From Larix kaempferi (Eukaryota > Streptophyta > Pinopsida > Pinales > Pinaceae): a stretch of DNA of 64,000 nt. Below are positions 22,597-33,360 of the stretch, piece after piece. The stretch spans positions 1-64,000 of the forward strand of contig BSBM01002086.1 in the NCBI GenBank assembly GCA_027924585.1, given 5' to 3'. Below the pieces are notes generated by a model, which ran no database searches, had not been told where the DNA came from, and saw only the letters and a program-made list of their open reading frames with translations. The position numbers and the translations under genes are program-made. Each line of letters opens with the position of its first letter. The stretch's first letter is position 1.

Positions 22597-23726
22597 ATGG
22601 AAACTATGCATGATATAGATGTTTTTAAAGCCAAAGAAGCCCTAAAAGATAGAGATGGGGACATTTACGATACCCTAATCAGGTTACCATTCATTGAAGT
22701 CAAGCTTAAGTTGTCTAAGTTATTAGAAGAAGGTATAGACATACACAGATTCCACCAGTCATCCTTGTTAGCCTTCTACTCGGACCAAATCCCGTCTTTT
22801 CAAGAATTTGTGTCATGGTGTGCTGATAATTATTCCATAGAACAAAGAACTGTTTTAGACAGTCGAAAACCAGAGTCGTTTGTAAAATAGATCCTGTCGT
22901 CATAATTAAAGCCCTAGAAATAAATTTTTCCCAAACCCTCGAGTCTGAAAGTTTTTTCGAAACCTCTGTTATTGAATGTTATCATCAAACTCTTCAAGAT
23001 AATAGAGAAAATTTCTTGTCTATGTGTCTTAAACCAGAAACAAACATTTCAGATATCCCTTACCCTATAGATATCACTTTATTTGATGAAAATACCCAGC
23101 TGGTTCTGACATTGTTGGCTTTAATCCTAGGGTTCGATACAGATATGTATGTAACTAAGTTTCAGCTAAGCCTTTTGTATAAAATGAGTACATTTCCGCT
23201 AGGGATTGATGAAAATCAAATTCCTCGACTTAACTTTGAAGAATTCCTGACTGAAAAGATCCATGACCAGATAGTCAATTTCCCTACTCTCAGACATTTC
23301 AGATTTCAGTCATTTTTTATGAAAATGATCATGGTGGCTAGTCATGAAGGACTAAAATTCCTTGAAATCATTTTCACAAAGTTATTAGAAAATAATATGT
23401 TTAATTACATAAATGATATGCTCTCAGAAAGTTACAGAATGATTTTTCATGAAAGATTGCCTAGAGTATTACCAGAAATGCAAGCATGTATGCAATTAAG
23501 TGCAGAATACACTGTAGGAGATTGGTTCTTGTCAAAAGACAGTACAGTGATCAGATTATATGGTTTTAAACATAAACCCTGTGTTTTACTGGCGTTTCTT
23601 ACCTTAAGGGTTTTCGCCTTGGAGTTCCTTAGGCATAAGTTAATTGTTGAAGATAATAATTTCTTGCTTTTCAAACAAGCAACAGATATCAAATATCCAT
23701 TCACACTTGGCCCATTCACAGTTTAG
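22597..23726 (+). pseudogene. Unknown long protein, N-terminal part (frameshift and TAG)
   Basis: The frame opens at ATG 22597 and runs 97 codons. A one-base shift around 22870-22887 moves the reading to the frame of 22887-23726, which stays open for 279 codons and then meets TAG at 23724-23726. Downstream of the TAG the same frame continues without a break into the 680-codon block. The protein is helical, with patches such as LRHFRFQSFFMKMIM, SAEYTVGDWFLSKDSTVIRL and FLTLRVFALEFLRHKL and no catalytic motif I can name. I do not recognise the family. The style (helical domain, then a linker, then coiled coil) could suit a structural or gag-like protein of a retroelement, but that is inference. 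Confidence 0.6.
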
Positions 23727-25802
23727 AACAAAAACGCTGCTATTTATATAGAAAAATTATTGAAAGATATGGAATTTGAGACAGACATGGCTATTGAATA
23801 TGATCCGTTAAACATAATATCAAAACAGAGAACGGATCATTGCATAAAAGCATTGAATCATCAGGTGATTGAGGGCATGTCTGATAGAGCAAATTGGTTG
23901 GATTATAACGAAGAAATAATTCCAGACTCTCAAGATAAAGAAATGATATTGACAGATACAACAGCAAAGGCAGAAAGCATGATGAATACTGCAATGGTGG
24001 GGTTTAAAAGGCCCATACAAGACGTAGTGAACATTGAAAGTGAAGAAGCAGAAAAAGGAAAAAAAATAAAAATGGATGAGCAACAAGAGTTAATGGCAGT
24101 TTTAGAAGAGGAAGGGAGAACCGAAGTCAAAATACCAGAGGTTATGGTAAATGAGTACAATATTAAAGAATCCCCAGTAGAAGATGATGTAAATAAACCA
24201 CACAATCTGATGGATGTATTTAATGAGCACAGTCAAAATAAACAGGAATCCTCTCAGCAAACCAGTCAGTTATTTCCAAAGGTTAGGAATATATCCAACA
24301 CAGAAGTCAGTTTATTTACGAGCATAAATGTCAAAGAAAATTATTTAAAATTTTCAGTTGTTACTAAAGATAAGATCTCAAAGATGAAAGTTGATCTGAC
24401 AAAAATCAATGCCCCAGATAAAATTTTATTACATAGACAAACAGGAGAGGTTATATACTCAGATTCTTTGGGAGCGATCTTAAAGGTAGACAAGTTGAAA
24501 ATTTTAGTAGATAAATTAAATAACCAGTTGAGACAAGAAAACACAAAAAATAAGTCTCGACAACAGCAAATAAAAAGATTGCAAACAGATTTGATAAACA
24601 AAGAGGGAGATGCAGTAGCAAATTTACTCAAAGAAAAGGATGACACAATTCAAATGTTAAGGCGGAAGCTGAAAATTCCAGCCACTTTGCTTATCCAAGG
24701 AGTCGAACTAACAGTACTGGAAAAAGAAACAGAAGAGCTGTCAAATGAAGTAAAAGATATTACTGCAAAAATGTTGAAGCTCACCGAAAAAAAAGTTCAT
24801 TGGGAAAAAGAGAAGATTTGTTTGGAAGAGCAATTGGAAGAAATAAAGAAAAAGTTAGCAAAATTAGGTCATCAACAGATACATGCAGGTACAGATGAAG
24901 ATAAAACTGGATTGGACAGTCTCTTACAAGCCATGTCCCAGATAAGCCTGAAAGATGTCGAGATTAAAGAATTGAAAATTGGAGTACAGAAGCTAAAAGA
25001 AGAAAATGAAACAAAGGATAAGGAAATTAAAACTTTGCAAACAAGGAATCAGGAATTATTTGATAATAATAAAGGTTTGGCAGCTCATGTAACAGGACAG
25101 GATGCAATGCAAGGTTGCAAACATATGGTATGGGATCAAATTATAAAGGAAGTTGAAAAATTAAGACCTTATCTTGATTATATGAGAATCAAAGAAAAAG
25201 TGGCCAAAGACGCTTTTGAAAGTTGCAGAGCAGTCAGAGAGAATTTAAACAGAAAGCCAAAAGAAATAGAACAAAGGGCAATAACTTTCTTAAATAGTTT
25301 AACTGAAGCAGATTTGACAACAATGAATATAATGAATAGAATTTCAGTCATTACATGGGCCAGAAGAATTTTGGGAAAATATTCACATGTTGAAAATGTT
25401 GACGTTAAAGCTGGAGATATACGAGAGGAAGTAATAAAGTTTAAGAAGCGATTTGAAAAATTAATAAACAAAGGATTCCCTGCTTTTTGGGATGAAAAGC
25501 ATAAATTGATTCCTCCAAATGAATATAAGAGGTTATTGTTTGACATAAGAATGGATCACAAAAAGTTTCAGCATTTGGATCATATGCTTACTGGAAAGAT
25601 TTTAATGGAGAAAATTGTGGAGGACTTTGAAATTTTAAATATGTTGATCTCAATCTGTGAGAATCTTCCTCTTGTTTCTTATGCAGGTCACGTTGAAATG
25701 CGAGTCTTGGTGAAGGAAATGACTAGTTATGATCTACCCACAGTCGACCAATGGAACTATGTGGATAAATATGGAAGGACAAGATATTCTATCCATTCAT
25801 AG
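23727..25802 (+). CDS. Unknown long coiled-coil protein, C-terminal part
   Basis: A single open run of 691 codons, by far the longest in the window; first ATG at 23769. It continues the frame upstream of the TAG at 23724. Residues (from 23760) about 1-60 are the end of the upstream helical domain (EYDPLNIISKQR). Residues 60-190 are acidic and disordered-looking with a nuclear-signal-like KGKKIKM. Residues about 240-450 form long coiled coils rich in K/E with heptad leucines (NNQLRQENTKNK, EKETEELSNEVKDITAKM, KELKIGVQKLKEENE). Residues 450-680 form a second helical domain ending KYGRTRYSIHS. No reverse transcriptase, integrase, protease or zinc knuckle is present. Its preservation against a background of decayed frames suggests recent insertion or recent selection. 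Function unknown. Confidence 0.65.
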   Translation, partial: NKNAAIYIEKLLKDMEFETDMAIEYDPLNIISKQRTDHCIKALNHQVIEGMSDRANWLDYNEEIIPDSQDKEMILTDTTAKAESMMNTAMVGFKRPIQDVVNIESEEAEKGKKIKMDEQQELMAVLEEEGRTEVKIPEVMVNEYNIKESPVEDDVNKPHNLMDVFNEHSQNKQESSQQTSQLFPKVRNISNTEVSLFTSINVKENYLKFSVVTKDKISKMKVDLTKINAPDKILLHRQTGEVIYSDSLGAILKVDKLKILVDKLNNQLRQENTKNKSRQQQIKRLQTDLINKEGDAVANLLKEKDDTIQMLRRKLKIPATLLIQGVELTVLEKETEELSNEVKDITAKMLKLTEKKVHWEKEKICLEEQLEEIKKKLAKLGHQQIHAGTDEDKTGLDSLLQAMSQISLKDVEIKELKIGVQKLKEENETKDKEIKTLQTRNQELFDNNKGLAAHVTGQDAMQGCKHMVWDQIIKEVEKLRPYLDYMRIKEKVAKDAFESCRAVRENLNRKPKEIEQRAITFLNSLTEADLTTMNIMNRISVITWARRILGKYSHVENVDVKAGDIREEVIKFKKRFEKLINKGFPAFWDEKHKLIPPNEYKRLLFDIRMDHKKFQHLDHMLTGKILMEKIVEDFEILNMLISICENLPLVSYAGHVEMRVLVKEMTSYDLPTVDQWNYVDKYGRTRYSIHS

Positions 25803-25814
25803 ATACATTCAGAA

Positions 25815-25834
25815 TTTTTGCCAAGTGGCAAAAA
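25815..25834. promoter_or_regulatory. Perfect 9-bp palindrome just after the stop codon
   Basis: Arms TTTTTGCCA and TGGCAAAAA surround a two-base centre, 12 bp after the TAG at 25800-25802. It could be a protein-binding palindrome or a transcript hairpin. Confidence 0.5.
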
Positions 25835-25862
25835 TGATGTTTTTATTTTAAAAATTTGTAAT

Positions 25863-25904
25863 ATTGTTTAAAGATAGTTATCTATTGTTTAAAGACAGTT
25901 ATCT
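25863..25904 (+). repeat. Two tandem 21-bp units
   Basis: ATTGTTTAAAGA.AGTTATCT occurs twice head to tail with one difference. Placed about 70 bp before a TATA box, it resembles a duplicated enhancer element. Confidence 0.7.
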
Positions 25905-25970
25905 TTCGATTTAAGACATTTTCAGTTACTAGTTAAAAGAAGCGGTTATGTCAAGCTTCTTTCGAATTTT

Positions 25971-25979
25971 GTATAAAAG
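25971..25979 (+). promoter_or_regulatory. TATA-like box downstream of the long frame
   Basis: GTATAAAAG follows the palindrome and the 21-bp tandem units. If the element has LTRs or is circularly permuted, this would be the promoter copy on the 3' side. No downstream gene is visible that would need it. Confidence 0.45.
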
Positions 25980-27630
25980 ACAATGAGAATCATTTTTTAA
26001 AGGGTTGGAAACTCTTTGAGAGACAATAAGTTTTGAAGTCAGATTTTGATAGAATAATAGAAAGCCGTACAGTGGAAATACCTATCTTTGAAGACCAGAG
26101 ATTCATGTGTTGATCATTTTTACAGTTTGTCTTTTCCCTCAACTCTATATGTGCATGTTTACTTTCTTTGTTATATCTTCCATTATGTTCTTCTTCTATG
26201 CTTAAATGAACGTTTGAAATAAATCAGGATTCATACTGGTTATGCCTCGTTTTATCGCATTTAAGTATCCATTATTTCTCCAAAGCTGACAATGGATTCA
26301 TCCTAGTTAGATGTCTGTTGTTGATGGATTATCATTATTTCTTTCTATACCACCTGCAAAATCAAATTGACTGTGATATGGTTGCTATCTTACCTCTGTG
26401 AAAATCTATTTGGTATAAATCTCTTGCTGGCACGTTAGATATTTGAAAGTTGACTCCATACCCAATGTTTCTTGTTTCCTTTTCAACCAAGTAAATCATT
26501 TTGAGAAATTTTGAGCGTGTTTCTATATATTTTTAGCCTTTACATATATCTCGTGAGAGAGCCCTCTCTGGTGGAAAAAATGGCTAAGTTTTCTACCTAA
26601 AGTTTGGTTTGAAATAAGTTACCTTAGGTGTTATTCTTTTACAACCAGGATAAAATCTAAGTGTTAACACATGGAATGAGTAAAATTTTATGCTTGCTAA
26701 AATCAGCAAATTGTGAGAATTGGAAGACTGCAAAAACCAACACATGTTGAAGATTATGTTCCAATAATAGTTGTAACCCTAATAAATGCAATCCTTGGAT
26801 AGCAACGATGAACTGTAACACATTCAAAGTTTTCGTCAAAGAGATTTCGTTTACATTTGATATATGATTGGGATGTAACTCTGCAACTAGGTAAAGCTTA
26901 TCATTTTATCTACTCCCGAAGCTTCTAAAAAACACATGTTTCATACATAATCTTCTACTTGTTTCTTGGATAGATATTCCTCCCTTCACTCCTACAATAC
27001 CAAATAAATTGAAGTCTTTAAGATATGTGCATTTGGAAACCAAAGTCAATTGTCTGGGTAATGTCAACAATAAAACTTGTGCTTACCCATTCATCTAGAA
27101 CTCCTTCTATTGGAGTGGTTGATATTGGACTGTTTTCATCCTGAGGATTTCTCTATGCTTGGTTGAGAGCTTCAGCGTCTGCAAGACATTTCTTCAACTT
27201 ATCTAGATCCTTCACAATCTAATTAAACAACATTTATTGTGGAAGTTAGAGACAAATATATGGAGTACGTTCTTGAGTAATTATGATTAATATTAAATAG
27301 AGATACTACAAGATAAGCCAAAATATTTTCCCCTCTAGAGATGAAGATCATAGGTTTCTACAGGAAATTGGAACTTTTGCAACTTTCTTTAAAATCAGAC
27401 AATCTAAAATCAAACAAAAAAGTGTTGAGGATTAGCATGAGATGAACTAAAAGAATTTTGGTTGTTGCAATCATTCGATGGACATTAATAAAATTATCTT
27501 ATCTTAATTAAAAATATTAGAGCATAAGATAGTAAGGAAGCTTGTATTAGAATGTTATGAGAGATGGCACTCTCCAACACAACGCCAAGAATCACAAGAT
27601 ATACATTGATGCCTTATGATGAGGATCCCC
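25980..27630. other. Non-coding, no gene seen
   Basis: May include the 3' untranslated part of the unknown element up to about 26130. No further coding feature. Confidence 0.5.
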
Positions 27631-27631
27631 A

Positions 27632-27642
27632 CTTTATTTATA
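27632..27642 (-). promoter_or_regulatory. Minus-strand TATA-like box
   Basis: The reverse strand reads TATAAATAAAG in a less AT-rich patch (27560-27660) that looks LTR-like. No LTR ends or primer site could be found, so this is weak. Confidence 0.3.
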
Positions 27643-28711
27643 GGCATATGAATCTTACCAACACTCTACCTAATTAACACAATCATACCTCATTAATGTC
27701 TTAGTCTTGATTACATAATTACGATGCACCTCACCTTATCACTTAATTAAGGCACAACTACCCCTATAGATATAATTATAGAATCTTCCTTTATTAATTT
27801 CTCGAACATGTTTTTGAAAGTAGGAAGCTACATAAAAGGATCTCAAAGGACCCTTCTATGGATGAGTCCTTATTGGACTCTAGTGATGAGACAAGATTCT
27901 GGAAATGGTGAGAGCAACACAATTGGTCCTACAACAGTTTCATCCTTGGAAATTGCTATTGGCAAAGGGGATTTAAATATCACCACTTTGACTTTTGGTT
28001 ATGGTCTGTGTTTCATTGTACTCTTGGAACATATGGAATATCTCCAATATGTTAAGAAATCATGTACGAAACAAAATTCCAAAGCTTTGGATCTTGTGAA
28101 TAGATGGAATTCCTTTTGTACTTGATTTGTTTTGGGTCACATAGAAGGGATTAACAGTATTAATTTTTAGGTCTCAACGTCTCCAGTCAAAGTAGCAATA
28201 GAAGTTAGGAGGAAGATTAATTTCCCTACACTATGTATCCATTTTGGTTTAGCTGTGAAAGATAACTCTACTGCAAATATTTTAATTTTTTTTTTGTATT
28301 AAAAAATAAAGAGTACCATTATATAAATTGCTAGATTTGATTAATGGTCAAAGAATTGTAATAGTAACTATTTGGTTGATTTACCCTGGATCTGGGTGGC
28401 ACTCTTTCCCACACAAGTCACCCCCCTATGGAGGCTTCCATTTCTGCACTAACCTCCCCACCTGTCAGCATACTCAACACAACGACGACGAAGAGTTAAG
28501 ATGAGGGGACCCTCCCCAAGGCATGCCATTAATTCACCCCAATGCAGAAGGTACCTCGTCGATGGTGGAGGGTGCTGGCAGGAACCTATAGCATTAAATT
28601 GTCACCCTTCTCAAAAAGACAGACAAACGCATTAATACCTTCAGCAAGATCAAAGCGTGAAAGTTGGGTTACTTCCATCTCAGTGTCGGCTTTCGAAATC
28701 ATTCCATTTCC
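27643..28711. other. Non-coding or undetermined
   Basis: Contains a 105-codon plus frame at 27808-28125 with no motif or family resemblance; I do not call it a gene. GC content rises from 28380 toward the ORF at 28712, which may be its leader. Confidence 0.4.
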
Positions 28712-29467
28712 ATGGCTCCTGCTCGTTGTCGTTTTTCGTTTTCTCTTTCGGCTCTAGTTCAAGAAGCTCTCAGCCAACTTGTAGTCATGATGCGACCAAG
28801 AGACACTCCTCGTCATGGTGGTAGCAGGAGAGGTTCGAGCAGACGACCCAGGAACACCATGGACTGGATAGCGTTGGATGGATATGTGGAGAGCGTCTCT
28901 GCCTCCACCTATGGTCTAACTGACAATTGGGAAGCTCGAAGAGTCGCAACCATTCTGTCCTCAGGGAAGAATGGAGGGAACATCAACCATTACTGGTTAA
29001 TTAAGAACATGATGAGCACCCTAGTGGAGGACGTGGAGGCTAATTGGAGTGCCAACATTAGCACTCTCAAGGATATAAAAAACAATTTGACAAAGATGGC
29101 AGACCGTCTGGGAATCATGGATGCAAATATGACATGGAAAAATTTCTCCCGCAGGCACAACAATGAACTGGAATATCTCCAAAAAGCTAAAGAAGATAAA
29201 AATCCGACTAGTCAGAGTGATGATCTCCAGGCTATGGAGGCACATGTCAGGGTGGACGTTGGTCATCCTCTGGCAAGGTTGGCCACCCCCGACATTGTGC
29301 AGAAAGGCAGTAGCTCCAACTTTGGAAATGGAACCAGTCTCCTTGGCAGCAATACAAGACCTTCGTCTCCAGCTCTCCCCTCCCCTGGGACAGTGGAAGA
29401 CTTTTACGGTGGCTTCCCCATAATTGAAGAAGAACCGGATACTTTCCATGTCAAAGCCAATCCCTAG
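28712..29467 (+). CDS. Hypothetical protein, 251 residues
   Basis: The ATG at 28712 sits in a strong plant context (CCATGGCT), and I choose it over the more upstream non-ATG opening. The N-terminal 45 residues are Arg/Ser-rich with a hydrophobic run (FSFSLSALVQEALSQLVVMM), which could be a transit or signal segment. A basic RPRD..RHGGSRRGSSRRPR stretch follows. Next is a soluble domain beginning MDWIALDGYVESVSAS with conserved-looking NINHYWLIKNMM, then a helical segment ending near ELEYLQKAKEDK, and a Ser/Pro-rich acidic tail. No known motif. It stands alone between transposon remains, so it may be a fragment of a larger mobile-element protein, or a lineage-specific gene. Confidence 0.45.
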   Translation: MAPARCRFSFSLSALVQEALSQLVVMMRPRDTPRHGGSRRGSSRRPRNTMDWIALDGYVESVSASTYGLTDNWEARRVATILSSGKNGGNINHYWLIKNMMSTLVEDVEANWSANISTLKDIKNNLTKMADRLGIMDANMTWKNFSRRHNNELEYLQKAKEDKNPTSQSDDLQAMEAHVRVDVGHPLARLATPDIVQKGSSSNFGNGTSLLGSNTRPSSPALPSPGTVEDFYGGFPIIEEEPDTFHVKANP

Positions 29468-30495
29468 CAGGTCTCCAGAGGCATTGGGTTACTACTGTGA
29501 CATCCAGCTTTTTTTTCAATTATTTATACAATCTATTTGTCATAACTTTAAGTGCACATGTTATCTATTTTTTTTAAAATACCCAGCATCAATTCTGGGC
29601 AAGCCTTTTACAGAAGGTCTTTTTTTTGTAAAAGAAAATAAAAAAATATTATGTTGATTTAAAAATTGATTGATTTCAATGGCAATAGGGAAAATTTCAA
29701 GCAAAAAAATAAACTCATTTTTGCTTAAAGTATTTCAAGAACATGAATCACTAGATCAAAATGGTCAAAAGAACTATAATAGCAAATGTACAAACAACTA
29801 CATTCTTCTTTTGACTTGATGGATACAAAACTCAACAAATAACTATCTATAGGATATGAATTAGACAATCAATGACACAACTGTAATTACAATAACAAGA
29901 ATACATCCAACAAGTTCTTGAAGGCTTGCAGTAGCGCATTCAGTTGATATAAACATTAGAACATTACACAGCCTCTATAACTAGAATGATCTAGAAAATT
30001 ATTGATGAAAACTCAAATCTAAAACCCAAGTGAGCAAAATAATCATAATGATAAAAATAAGTTCTACATTATAACATGTTTTCAAGCATTATAAGAAGAC
30101 AGACTTATAATCCAAACTGCCGTGGAAACAATAATGACAACAACTTTTTAACCAATAAAGTTGAAACTCTTTAGATATTTTGGTTACAAAGTAAGATTTT
30201 AGTTTATTTCCCATGTTATGGTTGATGTCCATACTCTTTTCTATGTTTGAAGATAGCAGTTTGTTGGACACCCAGTAAAAGTTAATATTGATACTTACCA
30301 TGTCAGCAATGTCAACATTTGTACAGTTGAAATGAAAGTTGTTATATATATAAAATCTTGGATGGATGTAGTACTAGGTTGACTTGGGTTTTCTTTGGTT
30401 GAAAGAGTGCAATGTACATATAGAAATCCATAGATTGATATAAATCGATATTTCTCTTAGACCTTTGTTGTGTGTGTGTGTGTGTGTAATCGTGA
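29468..30495. other. Non-coding, with a short TG microsatellite
   Basis: AT-rich. (TG)n at 30469-30487. No gene. Confidence 0.5.
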
Positions 30496-30649
30496 CTGTT
30501 TGAAAAGGTCCTACAAGTAAGAATAAAATCTAGTAACAATGTGATTTTCTTTATCTAATACAAATCCTACAGGCACAATTTACATATCAGATCTCCATAA
30601 CATCCAAAGTAAAAAAAAAAATATGGAAAAATTTCCTACAAATCTTTTG
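30496..30649 (+). repeat. 830-bp tandem duplication, copy 1, left part
   Basis: Matches 50519-50670 (CTGTTTGAAA.GGTCCT, GATTTTCTTTATCTAATACAAATCCT-type blocks, CTACAAAT.TT). The rest of this copy resumes at 49486, so the retroelement array sits inside it. Confidence 0.75.
30645..30649 (+). other. Target-site duplication TTTTG, left
   Basis: Identical to 49486-49490, immediately outside the right end of the third LTR. Five bases is the size made by Ty3/gypsy and Ty1/copia integrases. Confidence 0.85.
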
Positions 30650-31697
30650 TGTAACATCCCCAAGATAGAAAAGTTAGAAAATACTGAAAATTTATTCAAT
30701 AGTAAAAGAAAACGATTTGCACAAGCAAATATCATTGATTAGTCCGACAATATTTCCAGAACAATTGATACCGATTATTCTAAAAAGACATGCATAGTCA
30801 TCTCTTTAAGTCGTCTATACCCCTCAAAATATCTTTCTATCATTATGTGTAACATCTATCCATTAGCTTAGGTCATACTTGGATCAATTCTATGTAAGGG
30901 AAAACAATACATCTGTACACTATAATTAACTTGCCATATCCAACAATTAATTAAGTCCACACTTTCGTTTAACATAGTAATTCATATCTGAACATTTAAC
31001 ATCTTTGTGAACTTTATCGTAACTGACAAGTAATACATCATATCGTAATAAACTAATAACCATAAAACTCTTCGCAAGGAAACATTTGACAAGTACCCTT
31101 ACACATCGATATAAACCATAAACCATCAATAACACATAAAAGATGCATGAAAGAGAAAGAGAAATAGATATACATGTGGTTCACCCAAACCTTTGGGCTA
31201 CGTCCACCAGGAAGGTCACATATATTTTATTTATCAAAAGAGATTTACATCTGCAATATACATGTTTCCATCTCATTTTCCAGTCTCCCAATCAACTCTT
31301 ATCACGAGCATCTCAAGGACATTCAACACTAACCAAAGATCTATCCTTTGGTAATTATTAACTCCCAAGGTTCCTTCAAGCATGCTACATCAAGATGATG
31401 GCAGATGCTATAATTATGCGTTTAAACAAAATGTAATCTTACCGAGATTTCCAGTTATACAATCTGCATTTTTACAGATTAGTATGTTACAACAGCCAAT
31501 ATATAGATAAATCAATATACAGGGATCTCAATAGCTTACCCATTGAACTCCAGACAGTATATATAACTTGGAATTCATCATATATACTACTCAGGCATTC
31601 CACGCCACATATATATACATTATCCAAGCATTCAAAACTGCAAACGCAACCTATGTATTTTATACTACGGTATATATTATAATTTATCCAAGCATCT

Positions 31698-32390
31698 TTA
31701 ACCTAAAACGCAGCCTCTGTGTTAGATCTACAACATACATATAAAATATATTAAAACATTTTTAACTGGAAACACAACCTCTGCGTTAGATCTACAACAT
31801 ACATATCAAATATATTCAAACCTTATTAACTGAAAACGCAGCCTCTGTGTTAGATCTACAACATACATATCAAATATATTAAAACATTATTAACTGAAAA
31901 CACAACCTCTGCGTTAGATCTACAACATACATATCAAATATATTCAAATGTTATTAATCTGAAAACACAGTCTCTGTGTTAGATCTACAACATACATATC
32001 CAATATATTAAAACATTATTAACTGAAAACACAACCTCTGCGTTAGATCTACAACATACATATCAAATATATTCAAATGTTATTAATCTGAAAACACAGT
32101 CTCTGTGTTAGATCTACAACATACATATCCAATATATTAAAACATTATTAACTGAAAACACAACCTCTGCGTTAGATCTACAACATACATATCAAATATA
32201 TTCAAATGTTATTAATCTGAAAACGCAGTCTCTGTGTTAGATCTACAACATACATATCCAATATATTAAAACATTATTAACTGAAAACACAACCTCTGCG
32301 TTAGATCTACAACATAAATATCAAATATATTCAAATGTTATTAATCTGAAAACACAGCCTCTGCATTAGATCTATAGCATACATATCGAA
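31698..32390 (+). repeat. 64/65-bp tandem repeat in LTR1, about 11 units
   Basis: Each unit contains GTTAGATCTACAACATACAT. Units alternate between CTCTGTGTTAG and CTCTGCGTTAG types, giving a higher-order period of about 129 bp. Also at 38896-39588 in LTR2 and 46104-46796 in LTR3. Confidence 0.85.
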
Positions 32391-33040
32391 TTAAATTGAT
32401 GCTATGATATACAAACATGCAACCGACATGATAAGGAGATTGCCGGGAGTCATTACGAATTTCCAGCAATTAAAATAGACATTTGAGTGGGACATTTCGA
32501 TCCCAGATATGTTAGGTGCGGAAAATAAAAATAAAATAAATACTGACCTCTGTTCCCACAGAGATCCGCGGAGGCTAGGCATTACCCTTGACGGGAACCA
32601 TTTTTTAATAATGGAAATAAATTGGGATTAAGCCACTCGGCTATCCCTTCCTCCACACTCTGCAGAAACTCGATGCATAGAATTTTTCACCATATAGCAG
32701 AATATAAATCATACTAGATAGGACAGGGATTAAGCCCTTCCTTCCTCATCTGCGCAGTCAAGATAAAAGGAAAATATTATAAGCATAAAGAGCTCTGCGC
32801 AAACGATCAGGTCAACTAAGGACTATACCCTCTGCGTAGGTGACAAGGATCTGCGGAAGAAACATCAAGGTATTTCTAGTGATTCTTTTACCTAAATCAC
32901 AAATCCCTACTAATAAACATACAACACAGGCTTTTAAACTCGTTGGGATCAGGCCTTCGGCGGTCATCCCTTCCCTGAACCAAACTTTACGAATTCTACA
33001 CCTTACGGAGATTTTGCCGGCACCCGAAACCAAAAAAGGA

Positions 33041-33360
33041 TTTTTCTCAGCATATAGACCTATGTGCTCCGTATAGATCTAATATTTCAATAAACTGAAG
33101 TGCAATCAATAAAACCACGATTTTCGTCAGCATATAGACCTATGCACTCCGTATAGATCTAATGTTTCAATAAACTGAAGTGCAATCAATAAAACCACGA
33201 TTTTCGTCAGCATATAGACCTATGCGCTCCGTATAGATCTAATGTTTCAATAAACTGAAGTGCAATCAATAAAACCACGATTTTCCTCAGCATATAGACC
33301 TATGCGCTCCGTATAGATCTAATGTTTCAATAAACTGAAGTGCAATGAATAAAATCACCA
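33041..33360 (+). repeat. 80-bp tandem repeat in LTR1, 4 units
   Basis: CAGCATATAGACCTATG recurs with an exact 80-bp period, starting at 33049, 33129, 33209 and 33289. The same array is at 40238-40557 and 47446-47765. Confidence 0.9.

Noticed and set aside
22597-25802. Endogenous pararetrovirus coat or movement region
   Set aside because: No reverse transcriptase, protease, zinc knuckle or movement-protein motif seen; the TATA box and leader alone are not enough.
27808-28125. 105-codon plus frame as a gene
   Set aside because: No motif, no promoter evidence, and AT-rich surroundings where such frames occur by chance.
31698-32390. CRISPR-like array of repeats
   Set aside because: Units are contiguous with no unique spacers and lie in a plant LTR; this is tandem satellite-like sequence.
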